From assembly GCA_025667525.1 (NCBI GenBank), contig CM046877.1:26192737-26256736 (forward strand): 64,000 nucleotides of DNA. Reading direction: 5' to 3'. Numbering within the stretch: the first letter of the stretch is position 1; each line of letters opens with the position of its first letter. The stretch comes from Glebionis coronaria (taxonomy: Eukaryota; Streptophyta; Magnoliopsida; Asterales; Asteraceae). The notes beneath the pieces are model-generated. The model had not been told where the DNA came from. It saw nothing but the letters and a program-made list of their open reading frames with translations, and made no database searches. Both the position numbers and the translations under genes were made by a program. This document shows positions 11,816 to 22,353 of the stretch, piece by piece.

Positions 11816-14024
11816 AAATAAGCCAAATAGTATGCTTATTAGCTTATACTAAATTAGTTAAACTTAAAATATCAAATAAGCTGATCCAATAGACTCGATA
11901 AGTGGTTCAAAAAGCTAATCTAAAATAAATGGGAAACGATTAAAAGTAAGAAGAGATGAATTAGTACCTGATGATGATGGGTTGTTGGACCGGTTAATTA
12001 TTGGAACCAGCTCCTTCCTTCTTACATTTTTCTTTGGTGGATGATCAAGATTACCAGAAAGATGGTGTGACTGGTGGTGGGGTCATTACTGTTGCTTGAA
12101 CTTTTTTATTTTACGTGAAATTCGCGTTGCACTAAGGCGGAAATGGGTTGTTTTTTTTAGGGTATGATATTTGTTGTTATTGAACAAATTATAATATTTA
12201 TTATTATTTCTAATTTAGTATTTCTTATTTTTTAAATTAATTTTAGTACTTTTATGTTAATATTCTATTTTTTAGGTGTTTATATTTAAATTAAAAGGTT
12301 TTATTGTTAATATGATATAATATAGGGACTTTTAACAAAATTCTTTTTAGTATTTATTTATTTTGATTTTATAAACTTCTCTAAAAAGCTAGTGATACAA
12401 AAAAAAGCTTTATCAAAAAACAAAAACAGATATTGAAGCTATTCTTGTGTTTACTTACTGTGATATTATTTGTCGTTAGATTGAAGTTAACATGACGGGT
12501 TCATTTAGGATTTATTTTTGGAGCTTGGTGTCGATATTTGGTTTTTATGTATACTTCTCATTGTAAGAAGCGCAAGGTCGTTTTTGTAATATGTCACATT
12601 CGGAACCCGTGCAATGCACTAAGGGCGCATGGAGTTACTTATCATGTTAGATTATGTTTGTGCTCGGACAATTCACAAAAGAGAATATATAATTTCTTTA
12701 TCATAGGTTTTTTCTTAATGATAAATTACCCACCAATTTTAAATTAACATGATAAGACCCGTAAAGATTATATAATTTCTTTTTAATATATTATTGTAAG
12801 TTAAAAAGTATAAGTCATCTACTGGTTATTTAATCAAACCATTATTAATTATGGGCAATTCTGTTCAAATCGAAAAAGTTATACCAATATTTGAGCAAAA
12901 TCCATCCTATTAACTAAAATCTGGGACAAAATTTCTTTAAGGGTCAAAAAATGTAAACATTCCTAATTTTGGGATCAATATTTAGAACTCGACTTTTATT
13001 CATCATGTTCGTTTTCATGAAAAATATTTAATTCTCGGTTAACCGGAAAGGTTAGGGCTTTAACGTATTCAATACGTGTATTTTATTATTTACCAACAAC
13101 ATCTAGGTTAGACAACGATTGTAAATATTCTTCTCGTGGTGTAAAAATAATATTTAGATGCACTCTTTGTATTTTACATTAAAATTTTGTGTCTAAGTGT
13201 TTAGGAGACAATGTTAGTGTTGGAGTTGAGTTTAAGTTGTAATTTTATTTATCAGATGATTATGATTTTTATTGTAGTCAATAAAATTGATATTATATCT
13301 AAAGTGTTGTTTCTCATTTAGTCATACTATTTAACTAACCGTCGGTCTTTATTATTTTCTTCACCATAATTATAAACAACTAATGAAATTTACCTCAAAA
13401 TTTGTGGACAAAAGAAACATAGACTTACCATAAACACAAATACACAATAATTAATTTTAATTTTAATATTATAAATTTTTGGACATGTAACAGTTTTAGC
13501 ATAGTTCTAAAATTAGTTAGATATGAGGAAATTGATTTTTTATGTGGGCTTAAAAGAATGATGTAGCCATGTTGATCCAAATATTAATGGATAATCACTC
13601 CACAAATTCAATAGAAAGCCACCTACAATTTTTTTTCTCAATACACGTACACACAAATGATTTCATCCTATCTTACCCTAATATTTCTCATAAACATGCG
13701 TCTCCTTTTTCCAATCAACCCACATATACCTCTTTCATAGATCTGAGGTGAATATCAATATATTATCCACCAAACCACTCTTAAATCTATATACTGAGAA
13801 TCCAACCTTCTATCTTTTTTGAGTCATCAATTGATGAAATCAAGAAAAACAAACATCATTCTCATTTATATTATTTAAAACGAAAAAACTATCAAGAAAC
13901 CCCCATGAAGATGTTTCGGCTTAAGATCTTTTGTTTTTCTTACTCATCAACATGAATTTATCATAGCTTCAAGATCTATTTAATGGGTCTCGGATAGGTT
14001 GAGTCGTATAGGATCGATGATGAT
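11816..14024. other. Intergenic region, mostly unannotated
   Basis: AT-rich DNA with no supported gene. A minus-strand open stretch at 11968-12082 ends in a good splice-donor match (CAG|GTACTAA) and has a basic KKNVRRKEL segment. It could be a captured exon but is too short to name. Around 12600 a motif GTGCAATGCAC, common at plant repeat ends, occurs. Confidence 0.4.
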
Positions 14025-14032
14025 ATTTCTGT

Positions 14033-14260
14033 CAGGGACGAAGCCAGAAAGAAATATGATCGGGTGCACAAATTTTTTAAACCGTAATATAACCTATGTA
14101 AAACTGAATTAAAACGAAGGGTGGAAACACTTTCCGATTGACTGGGTGCATTTTATATGTATTTTAGAAAAAATCGATGTTTTCTTCATAAATTAACACT
14201 ACACAGAAAAAATCCATAGGGGTCACGGGCACCCGCGGAAACCCCCTAGCTCCGTTCCTG
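14033..14260. mobile_element. hAT-type MITE with 8-bp target duplication
   Basis: 228 bp. The left end CAGGGACGAAGCCAG and the reverse complement of the right end CAGGAACGGAGCTAG match at 12 of 15 positions. The element is flanked on both sides by ATTTCTGT (14025-14032 and 14261-14268), an exact 8-bp duplication as made by hAT transposases. CAGGG-type ends and a GGAGCT core are typical of a very common plant hAT MITE group. It is too short to encode a transposase. Confidence 0.9.
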
Positions 14261-14268
14261 ATTTCTGT

Positions 14269-15071
14269 ATTCATAACATCAGTGACGTAATCGTGTTTAA
14301 TCTTTATAAAGATTTTGGTTAACAAAACCAAACACGAATCTAAGATCATTTAATTTGTTTCTCTTTTTTTAGGCGTATTGAGATGCTGGATATGGATTGT
14401 GATGATGGGATTGATTGTTGTAGTGGATTTGTTTTTATATTTCTTTTTTCTGATTTTTGTATATAAAAGAAGATGGGATTACTCGTCTCCGGTTTTGTGT
14501 ATCAAATACATATTTATAATGATGTTTTTGGTAACTTATAAATATTTTATAAGAAAAGATTAATTGATATGTATTCCTTGGATGATTCGTTGGTATAATT
14601 GGCTATCATGTAAACTGTTTAAAACTTTTTAGTCATTCTGTAACTCCAGAAATGATTTGCTTCAAATTAGATTTAATACAAATGAGTTGAAGTAGAATTT
14701 AAAACAAATAATCATAATTACTGCCTATTCAATATAGGGACTGAATCTTTAGTTATAATAGACTGTTTTATTTTTTTATTTGTTTTTTATATTTTAATTA
14801 TTTTAATTAACAGCTTTTTTGAGCTTTTCTCAGTAAAAATTTTTTAATTAATTTTTTCAAAATAAGCAGCTATTTGTTCCGATACTCTGTCAGAGATTTT
14901 AGACTAATCTGATCCTCGGTTCAGTCCGGTCTGATTCAGTCATACTAAAAACCCGTTGATCATCCCTGATAAGATTAGACTATTTTCGGTCTCTTTCAAA
15001 GTTTTGCACCATCTCGATTTTTGATCTGATTTGATCTGGTCTGGACCCGATGCTCTGCCCCATGCAAAACA
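14269..15071. other. Intergenic region, nothing firmly recognised
   Basis: Contains a 61-codon hydrophobic plus-strand frame (14378-14563) preceded by TTTCTCTTTTTTTAG, which looks like a splice acceptor, but no partner exon is visible. Around 14890-15060 lies a stretch rich in GATCTGRTCTG-like strings, perhaps an old repeat. Confidence 0.35.
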
Positions 15072-15215
15072 AATACTAAGGGTGCGTTTGGTTTGTTTTG
15101 AGGAACTATAAGTATGAATTTGATACTGTAACAGAATCAAAATAAATATGATCATTCCATTAACATTGTTTGGTTTATAATTAAGGTATATCCATTTCTT
15201 TAATATTATCATCTT
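15072..15215 (+). mobile_element. MITE-like fragment (GGGTGCGTTTGGTTTG end)
   Basis: GGGTGCGTTTGGTTTG at 15079-15094 is the kind of terminal sequence found on PIF/Harbinger-like (Tourist) MITEs, and TTGTTTGGTTTATAATTAAGG follows 80 bp later. No right terminal repeat was found, so it is at best a fragment. Confidence 0.3.
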
Positions 15216-15622
15216 AATCAAATATTTAACAAGTTAATACTCCTTGTCCATCATTTTGAAAACCATTAATAGTTAGTTTTTCTAAATGAAATTTAAAGTG
15301 TTGGTCCCAAATATAATAATGTCTAGCAAAAAAAATATTACATCCATAAACTTCATGTTTATCTTCAAATTAAAACATGTGACACATGAAAAGTCAAAAT
15401 CAAATAACAGAACGAAAAGAAGAAGATCGATGCATATATATGATGTTCAGTATACAAAAAATAGAGAAAGGAAAGATAGTGACTCAACAAAATTTAAAAT
15501 AGTTCATGTGAATGAGGAATGAATTTGGAAAGGAGGCTTTCCCCTACTATAAATGTATGGGTATCCTTTCATAGTTTTATTCTCTAAAGTACAATATACT
15601 TCAAAGATCTTGAGTGACCATC
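15216..15622. other. Flank and remnant interior of the copia element
   Basis: The last ~100 bases before the PBS (about 15520-15622) are probably the leader of the minus-strand copia element. The rest of its gag-pol is absent. The 78-codon plus frame at 15286-15522 is lysine- and asparagine-rich with no recognised domain. The breakpoint of the deletion cannot be placed exactly. Confidence 0.4.
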
Positions 15623-15634
15623 GCTCTGATACCA
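15623..15634 (-). other. Primer binding site of truncated copia element
   Basis: The minus strand reads TGGTATCAGAGC, the exact plant tRNA-iMet PBS, two bases inside the LTR end AGTTTCTACA. Confidence 0.85.
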
Positions 15635-15651
15635 ATTGTAGAAACTAGAAT

Positions 15652-15674
15652 GGGGGGGGGGGGGGGGGGGGGGG
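15652..15674. repeat. G homopolymer, 23 bases
   Basis: An uninterrupted run of 23 G near the end of the copia LTR. Its length may be affected by sequencing error. Confidence 0.9.
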
Positions 15675-16010
15675 TTGATAGTTTCTCTTCGATTGGTGAC
15701 CAAATTACAATTACTTTCAATTTGGTTTGTATCAAAACTATCTTTTACTTGAGGCTAAGTTGCATAATGATTAGGTTCAATTCAAATGCACTAGCAAAGA
15801 TAATAGGTAACTGTAATGATAATGAAATAAGTAAAGAGTAAGGAAGGAGACAACCTAATGGGAAGACACCAAGATTTATAGTGGTTCGACAACGAGGCTC
15901 TATCCTCGTTTCTACTCCACTCCCCGAGTACACCTACTCGAGATTTCCACTATATCCACAAGCTCCCTTCTTGGCGGAGAAAACCTTACATCGTTGGTTA
16001 CATTATTTTC

Positions 16011-16225
16011 CGACACTAAGCTAAATGTCGAGACCTAATCTTTAGCTAGGACCAATCTACACAACGTTGCCTACTTCACAATTTAACGACACAAGGCTAG
16101 ATGTCGGGTTCTAATCTTAAGGTAGAACCAATCTTCACGACGTTGCCTACTTCACCATTTTACGACACAAGGCTAGATGTTGAGTTCTAATCGAAAGCTA
16201 GAACCAATCTTCACGACTCTTCACT
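16011..16225. repeat. 76-bp tandem repeat, about 2.8 copies, in the copia LTR
   Basis: Units start at 16011, 16087 and 16163 with CGACACWARGCTARATGT. Shared parts include TCTAATC, ACCAATCT and CGTTGCCTACTTCAC. Two further short repeats follow: CACTTTATAGTTTAGTGAG (16266 and 16308) and TCCAAGTA-type units (16376-16520). Confidence 0.85.
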
Positions 16226-17222
16226 TTGAAGCTAAGTGAGAACTTCACACAACACAACTACTAGTCACTTTATAGTTTAGTGAGAACTCACAAGACACAA
16301 CTACATCACTTTATAGTTTAGTGAGAACTCCTAATCAAATCTATTACAACTCAACTAGACTTATCCAAGTACACACATGTATCTTGGATTTACACAACAC
16401 AAATCCAAGCAAACACATATACAATGGATGTACACAACAAATCCAAGTATCCACAAATAACTTGGATGAACACAACTAGTCCAAGTATTCATAAATACAT
16501 TGTATTGACCTAAAACAAAAAGGGTATCATGATGAATATGACTAGCTCATAGATTCATCTTTATCACAACACTAGTGAGTGAGTGATCTTCTCATTGGAC
16601 AAGGTAAAGGAGGGGATCAAGAGGATAATCATATGTAAACATCCTTAACAATTTAAGTGATCATTTACTAATGATTATGCTATAGAAAATAGAAAGAGGG
16701 CTGAGAAAAACGTCAAAGAGGCTTACTGGAAAATGAGATTTGACCCACTATTTAAAGGAGACAAAGTATAACGGATCTATAACGGCTAGCTGTGCGCGGT
16801 ACCATATCTCACCCCGCGGTTCCATATCGCTAAGGAACCGCGTAGGTACTTAAGGTACCGCCACTAGAATACGCTCCGTTTTTTGTCTTTTAGTGGGGTG
16901 GGAATATCTGAGGTATTTGAAACCTTCAAAGGATATTCTAACAGCATTTGGAATATGCTATTTTCAAATTTTCATTTTCCATTTTAATAAAAGAATTTCT
17001 AAAAAAGAAAGTTTAGTAAAAAGTCTTTTGTCATATTAACAAAAGTGAGTTTTAAGGATAACCATTTTGATGATCACTAAGTATGATTAAGAAAGGTTAG
17101 TGATATGATTATTACCTTGATGATAGTGTTAGTTAAATAATTCATTTTATGTTTTACACTAAATGTGTTGTATGGTTTGTTGTGATCAAAACTAAGAAAG
17201 ATTAGTTAACACTAATAATGTT

Positions 17223-17792
17223 TTAGGCATCACTTGCATTAACAAAATATAAGCTAGTCAGGCTACCAAATCTTGGTTGATTTCTGAAGTCACAGCCATT
17301 GATACGTAAGTCTGTTAACTGACTCATGGAGAAGAGAGATATAGTTAACGAGGTATTACTCCTACTACCCCACCAGAGGCTAACAAAGTCAAGTGTTAAC
17401 TTCTTGACAGCCTTGTTACTTGACAAATGGGATATTATACGGCGTATTCCCGTGTCAAAATCCATTCTCGTGACAGGACACAAATAATCATCTGCAACAA
17501 CACTAAGGCTGACCTCGTGTATTGGACCCTTGTGCATTAACAGAGCTTGGCCTACACCAGGTAAAAGTTTTCTGTCGTGGATCCTCTTTTGTTGTAGATT
17601 CAAGGTTTGGAAATCCTCAATAACATTAATATTAGTAACATTGGTCCAATGATACCTCCATTCCTTAGACAGGGTACTTGTTCTTACTACGTCATGATAC
17701 GGTAGAAGACATATGATGGTTTTGATTATGCTTAGAGGAAGGTTGCTAATCTTATATATCCGAGGATATTGATCATGTTGCGTTGGTGGCAA
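17223..17792 (-). pseudogene. F-box/FBD/LRR-type protein, N-terminal part, truncated
   Basis: An open frame of 189 codons. Near its N-terminus the F-box motif reads ISNLPLSIIKTIICLLP followed by RTSTLSKEWRYHW (about residues 15-50). Then LLMHKGPIHEVSLSV and a leucine-patterned stretch resemble the At1g13570 group of F-box/FBD/LRR proteins, which act as substrate adaptors of SCF ubiquitin ligases. Family members are about 400 residues; here the LRR region stops at the copia LTR edge 12 bp beyond the stop, and the FBD domain is missing. The expected initiator position reads TTG, with an in-frame stop just upstream, so the start may be lost. I judge it a pseudogene broken by the copia insertion. 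The family call is firm; the exact orthologue is not. Confidence 0.8.
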
Positions 17793-18530
17793 AGTTAATT
17801 AGTCACACACAATAAATAAGCCTAATACATACATACATTTATGTCTAGTAAAGATGGTATAGAACGAGTTTCAGTGTGTTAAGATGTCTGGTGCAGTAAA
17901 ACCATTTTTTTCTTTCCATTACCTTATTTCATGTTTAACCAATAATTAGCCAGTGACCACTGATTAATCACGCACACATAATAATCGTTTAGTTAACTTG
18001 TAACTTAATCCAAACGGTATGTTTTCATGTCAAGCCACAATCAAGTTAAACTCTCTAGAAGAGGTTTTCGTATACTCTCCAAAGTAGCTGAAAGTTCGTA
18101 ACAAGTAAAATCCTTAACGCGTTGTACGTGAACACGATACTATATAATTAGACCTAACACTCTATAAACTACAGCCAAAACTTCAAAAATATAAACATGC
18201 AAATTTTTTCATAGAATAGATCTAAACTATAAAGATACAAATTAACATGATTTAACTAATCTCATTAAATTAAAAAAAAATCAAATTAACTAATAGGCGT
18301 ATTGAGGACTTACTTTCAATCCGAAATCGACTTCGTAATCGAGCTATGAGATTAACTAACTTCCAAAACCTAACAATTCAGGATCGTTTGGTTGTCAATA
18401 ACGATGAGTGTGAATTGGGATATTTACTTTGGGTAAATTTTCTAGTATTATAACTTTTTTTTAAATATTTCTAGTATATATTTTTTAACTTACTTTAAAA
18501 ATAGGTATACTGGTATTTTGTAGGGCTCAT
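17793..18530 (-). other. Upstream region of the F-box pseudogene
   Basis: No ORF. A minus-strand GATTGAAA|GTAAGTCC near 18315 is a good splice donor, compatible with a 5' UTR exon and intron before the F-box frame. This is inference only. Confidence 0.25.
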
Positions 18531-18945
18531 CAGTCATCACGGTTCAAAACCGAAACCAGAAAGCCTTTGGCCCAAAACCTCACACCAAGGACCAAACGGA
18601 ATGTGTTCAGCCTGGGCCGGTTTTTAATTTAGGGTAGGTTCGGTTCAAGGCGTAATGGTCGATTATGCGTAAGACCAAACAAGACCAAACCAAATCGATG
18701 ACCAAACATGAAGTACAATGTGGATTGAGGACCATACCAAAATAGGTAGACTCATGTTCAAGTTGATCTTTCCGTTCGGACCAATTTATGTCCTGATTCA
18801 GGCCGATTTATAGACATCGGGTCTGGAAATAAGACCAGACGAAATAGTAGCTGAACGGATCAAAACCAGTTGGCCCTAAAAAGTTATGACTGAAGAAGTT
18901 TACAAAATATTTAATTTAATGTTTGAAGAGTAAAAGAAAACTTGG
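18531..18945. other. Intergenic repeat-like DNA, not classified
   Basis: Repeated CCAAAC and GGTTC strings (for example GACCAAACAAGACCAAACC near 18672) suggest an old degenerate repeat. No coding or terminal structure was seen. Confidence 0.3.
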
Positions 18946-18949
18946 GCTA

Positions 18950-19201
18950 TGTTTGATAAAAAAAGTTTGTGACTGTAAGTTGTTAATTATAAAACAGTTA
19001 ACATTAGTTATAAGTTGTATTATTTTTCAATGTAAGTGTTTAATAAATTAATTTTAAGTGTAAAATTAAAATGTAAAATGTCTTAAAATAACATATTTAA
19101 ATAAATTATAATATGTTTCAATAATATATCAAACTTTTACAGAGCAAACCTAACATCTCTCAAAATATTTTAAAAAATCTCTTCCAAACATACTCTTTAA
19201 C
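18950..19201. mobile_element. MITE-like element, degenerate
   Basis: The left GGGCTATGTTTGATAA and the reverse complement of the right end GAGTATGTTTGGAAG agree loosely over 15 bp around an AT-rich 250-bp core, the look of a TGTTTGG-ended MITE. No target duplication was confirmed. Confidence 0.3.
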
Positions 19202-19420
19202 CTTTTTTATTAACAAAACGAACTTATCTTAATATACCTATGAGTTAAATGTCTTGTTAAAAAATGAACCTTTTATAAAAGTGTGGGAAAAGCTAGACTG
19301 TTATATCGAATCAGATGCATACTCAAGCTGGGTGCCATCATTTTTAAGATAATCCTATCTTAGACCAAAACTCATTGTTCCATTACAGTTACACAATAAA
19401 CAAAAACTTGTGTGTTTCGA

Positions 19421-19912
19421 CTAACTGCATTGCGACTGACCAAAATATTTTCCTGATATAGTCGCTAAGATATTAAGCATAATAACTTCATCATCAAGAC
19501 ACATTTTTTCAGCACACAAGGCAGCACATTTTCTCAACAAGCAACGAAGTGAATCACTGCTATCTGCATCTAAAGGGGTATCAATGGCTGCACAAAGAGA
19601 AAACAACCATGCATAATCGGTTCTCCCCAAAGAGCTCAGCGTCTCCATGGATGTTATCCGTTTCCTCAGCATGGTCACACGAGCCGCAAATTCCATATCC
19701 ATAATTGTTTGCAAGGTGGGCAAGTCATAAATGGTAGCGGTCTTGTCGTCTGTTAGGATGAATCAAGAGTTTCTTGCATCAAAATGGTGACATCTGTCTG
19801 ATACGAATCAAGATTTTGTTGTCTCACATTTTTGATAATGTTGTGTTCAAGAGGGATTGATTCGATGCTTCCAAATATTGTAGAATCAGAACCTTCATTC
19901 TGAGATAATGCC
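19421..19912 (-). pseudogene. GEMIN2 (SMN-interacting protein 1) homologue, 3' part with frameshift
   Basis: The minus strand encodes the C-terminal region of a plant Gemin2/SIP1 protein, a core factor of the SMN complex that assembles spliceosomal snRNPs. Diagnostic stretches are RVTMLRKRI, DYAWLFSLCAAIDTPLDAD, RCLLRKCAALCAEK and DDEVIMLNILATISGKYFGQ, ending at a stop at 19421-19423. Upstream, the frame continues to a splice-acceptor-like TTGCAG at 19913 (exon start ALSQNEGSDS). Within it one base appears missing near 19753-19757, bringing TAA into frame before the segment TDDKTATIYDL. No upstream exon was found; beyond about 19977 the sequence turns into an inverted-repeat region. So this is probably a fragment of a duplicated gene, though a sequencing error at the frameshift is possible. 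The gene family call is strong; pseudogene status is inferred. Confidence 0.75.
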
Positions 19913-19976
19913 TGCAATTATAGAATAAAGTGAATCAAAAGTAAAACCGAAGTTGCTCAAAATAAAAGTGACTAAA

Positions 19977-20060
19977 GGCGTTCGAAGAAGATATACTGCC
20001 TGCTTGGTTGTCATTGCACGACTCGACCCACTAACCATTTAACATTTTCCGTTCTAAAAA
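19977..20060. repeat. Left arm of an inverted repeat
   Basis: Matches the reverse complement of 21538-21619 over about 84 bp, including GACCCACTAACC and ACATTTTCCGTTCTAAAAAA. It is bracketed by near-identical direct repeats AAAAGTGACTARAGGCG (19964-19980 and 20059-20075). Confidence 0.85.
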
Positions 20061-21537
20061 AAGTGACTAGAGGCGAAAAAGGGACAGGGCGGGTAGATTG
20101 GGTCAAAAGAGGAAAGTTTATGGGTGGTTGGCTCACTCGCCACATACATTTTCAGAGATTATATATTATTATTTGTGAAAACAATTAACCTCAGAATAGA
20201 ATATGACCTAAAATAATCCATGTTAACCCAACATTTTAGTCAACTTTTTCATATTAGCCCATATTTCCCGGAAGAAAAAACATTATTCGTATGAGTATTG
20301 TCTCCTCCCAGTCTACGTTCAGTTGATATACACGTTATTAGACCATTAAGGGAGTCACTTTTCGGCAAATTGGAAAAACCCGTCATCTGGGTATCATTGT
20401 TTTGGAAAATCAGCAAAATTAGTCACCTGGGTATCGTTTTTGGGGGTTCTTAACCATAAGCGGGTCACTTTTTGTCAAATCAGAGAAATAGGTGATATGG
20501 GTATTGTCGGTATTGCTATTTAAACAAAATATAATTAAAATTGAATTTAAATTACATGTTGTTTGTTTGATAGATATCGGGGACATTTAAAATATTTATA
20601 TTTTAATTATTTTTCAAATATTGTGTTTTGTATAATTAACTAAGTAATTTTAAATTCTTTGAATTTTTAAAATGAAGTATATTATAATTAATTCAAAAAG
20701 TTAGAAATTTTAATTTATTTGAAAACTATTTTTTATAAACTTTTTTCTAATCGTTTTTATTCGGCTTTTTATGTTTATATAAAAAATATGAAATTTAAAA
20801 AAATTATATAAATTCTTTTTTCAGTTTTACTTTTTCTTAAATAGAAAAAGTGAAATTTATATAAAAGGTTTTGTATAAAATTAATATAAAAGATGAAAAA
20901 TTCGATTTTTACTCATTTAAGACAAATTTTAGAAAAAAAAATTTATTCGGTTTTTAGTCATATAAGAAAGAAAAATAAAATTTACATAAAAATTTATAAA
21001 ATTTATAAAAACAAAACTAGAAGTTTATATAAATGTTTTTAAAAAATATATGTAAATTTTTATAAATTCTATAGAAACTTTTTTAAAATTTATATAAAGA
21101 TTTTATAGAATTTATTGATTTTTTTAATAAAACTTATATTATTTTTTTTATAAAACTTATTATAATATTTTATAAAAAATATATAGCTTTTTAATAAAAT
21201 TTATATAAAAAATGAAAATCGATTATTACTTTTTTAAGTTGAAATTTATATGAAAAATATTTATTCGTTAATTGGTTCAACTTAAAATTTAGTTTTTAAA
21301 ATATTATGAATTCTGTCAACCGAACATGAATAACCATTTTAACTTCTGAAATTTTTAGTTTTTAATATTTTTCATTTTTAATAATTTTAATTTATTAAAA
21401 CTCAAATTTTCAAAATTCTAAAATTTTAAACCAAACTACAACTAAAATGATTTGAGGAACTGAAAACCAAACAAAAAATCAAAACCTGAACCGAATAATT
21501 ACTTACATAATTATATATTTTAATAAGTTTAACAATA
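20061..21537. other. AT-rich spacer between inverted repeat arms
   Basis: From about 20340 to 20510 a degenerate repeat occurs three times (GTCAYCTGGGTATC or similar, with AAATCAG). From 20521 to 21537 the DNA is extremely AT-rich, with recurrent TTTATAAAA-type strings and no ORF. It may be matrix-attachment-like or simply old repeat debris. Confidence 0.5.
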
Positions 21538-21619
21538 TTTTTTTAGAACGGAAAATGTTAGTGGTTAGTGGGTCAAGTCGTGCAATGACATCCAAGCGGC
21601 AGAATGTCTTCTTTGAACC
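21538..21619. repeat. Right arm of the inverted repeat
   Basis: Inverted partner of 19977-20060. Only this copy continues rightward into an exon-like open frame (minus strand). Confidence 0.85.
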
Positions 21620-21715
21620 CTCGTCTAGTTATATTAAACTTCTTATCCGCTTCGCCTGAAAAATCTTTGGCAGGTTTTGAATCCAAGACTTTCAGGAAAT
21701 CTCTCCTAAAGAAAC
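21573..21715 (-). pseudogene. Exon-like fragment of unknown gene
   Basis: On the minus strand, after TTTCTTTAG (acceptor-like), an open frame reads RDFLKVLDSKPAKDFSGEAD and continues through FKEDILPLG to a stop at 21573. The composition looks coding, unlike the surrounding AT-rich DNA. I do not recognise the protein. The inverted arm near 19981 carries a related piece (FEEDILPAW). It may be a gene fragment carried by a mobile element. Confidence 0.3.
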
Positions 21716-22150
21716 AATTTAGTAGAACCTCGATGACCAAATGAAATAAACCAATTGGTTTTTTTAACAATATATTATTGTAGTAGACTTTTAAAAAAGA
21801 AAAACAGTTCAAGCTTAAAAATTGCTTATTTGTAGTAAGATATTATTTTAACATTTTTTATGTGTATAACTGTATACGAGGTACGTATATATGAATTTGA
21901 TTTTGGATCGGTTTTTTGTTTAAATTGTCACAGGTCAGAGTACAGCAATCAATGGCTCAATCCATAATTTTCACGCGAGTTTGATGGTGTCAAATATCAC
22001 ACCCCAGCTGGCGTTATAGTGTTTGGCGCCGTACTCACCAACCCAAAATTATAGCTATAACGCGAGCCTATGGCACGAGACTGCACCCTAGCTCGCGTTA
22101 TAAGCATAAATTAATTATTTTTTTTTAAATTCAAATATAACGGCTAGTGA
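21716..22150. other. Region upstream of the Q-rich ORF
   Basis: Contains two related strings with GGCGTTATAG, TATAACGCGAG and CTCGCGTTATAA between 22007 and 22108, which read like inverted or duplicated terminal motifs of a DNA transposon. The exact end was not found. Confidence 0.3.
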
Positions 22151-22353
22151 CCTTTTTTTCAAAAAAAATCAAAAAATTTGACCGTTGGGGGTCAAAATGT
22201 ACCCTTTTTTTCAAAAAAAAAGTCACCAAATATGCAAGTTTTTACCTATAAAATCAAACCAAAAACCAAATTTTTTATATCTTCAACACATCTTTAATAT
22301 CCAAACAAAAAATAAATCTAAATCAATGGGTGAATTCTTTTTTCTTAAATCAA

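Larger units (their letters stand above)
15637..17211 (-). mobile_element. Ty1/copia-type LTR of a truncated element
   Basis: On the minus strand it starts TGTTAACTAATC (17211) and ends AGTTTCTACA (15637), followed by an iMet PBS. It is a 5' LTR of about 1575 bp. The string ACCAAGATTTATAGTGGTTC (from 15871) recalls the 3' LTR part of plant copia elements. No second LTR and no pol were found, so the element is truncated on its interior side. Its right edge falls exactly where the F-box pseudogene loses similarity. The copia label rests on the PBS and LTR style, not on protein. Confidence 0.65.

Noticed and set aside
11968..12082. Minus-strand exon-like stretch ending in CAG|GTACTAA with KKNVRRKEL
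   Set aside because: Only 38 codons open, no start or acceptor, and no recognised protein. Kept as a remark in the intergenic entry only.
14378..14563. 61-codon hydrophobic plus-strand frame behind an acceptor-like TTTTTTTAG
   Set aside because: No matching donor exon, no start context and no conservation evidence. It could be a small membrane peptide but cannot be supported.
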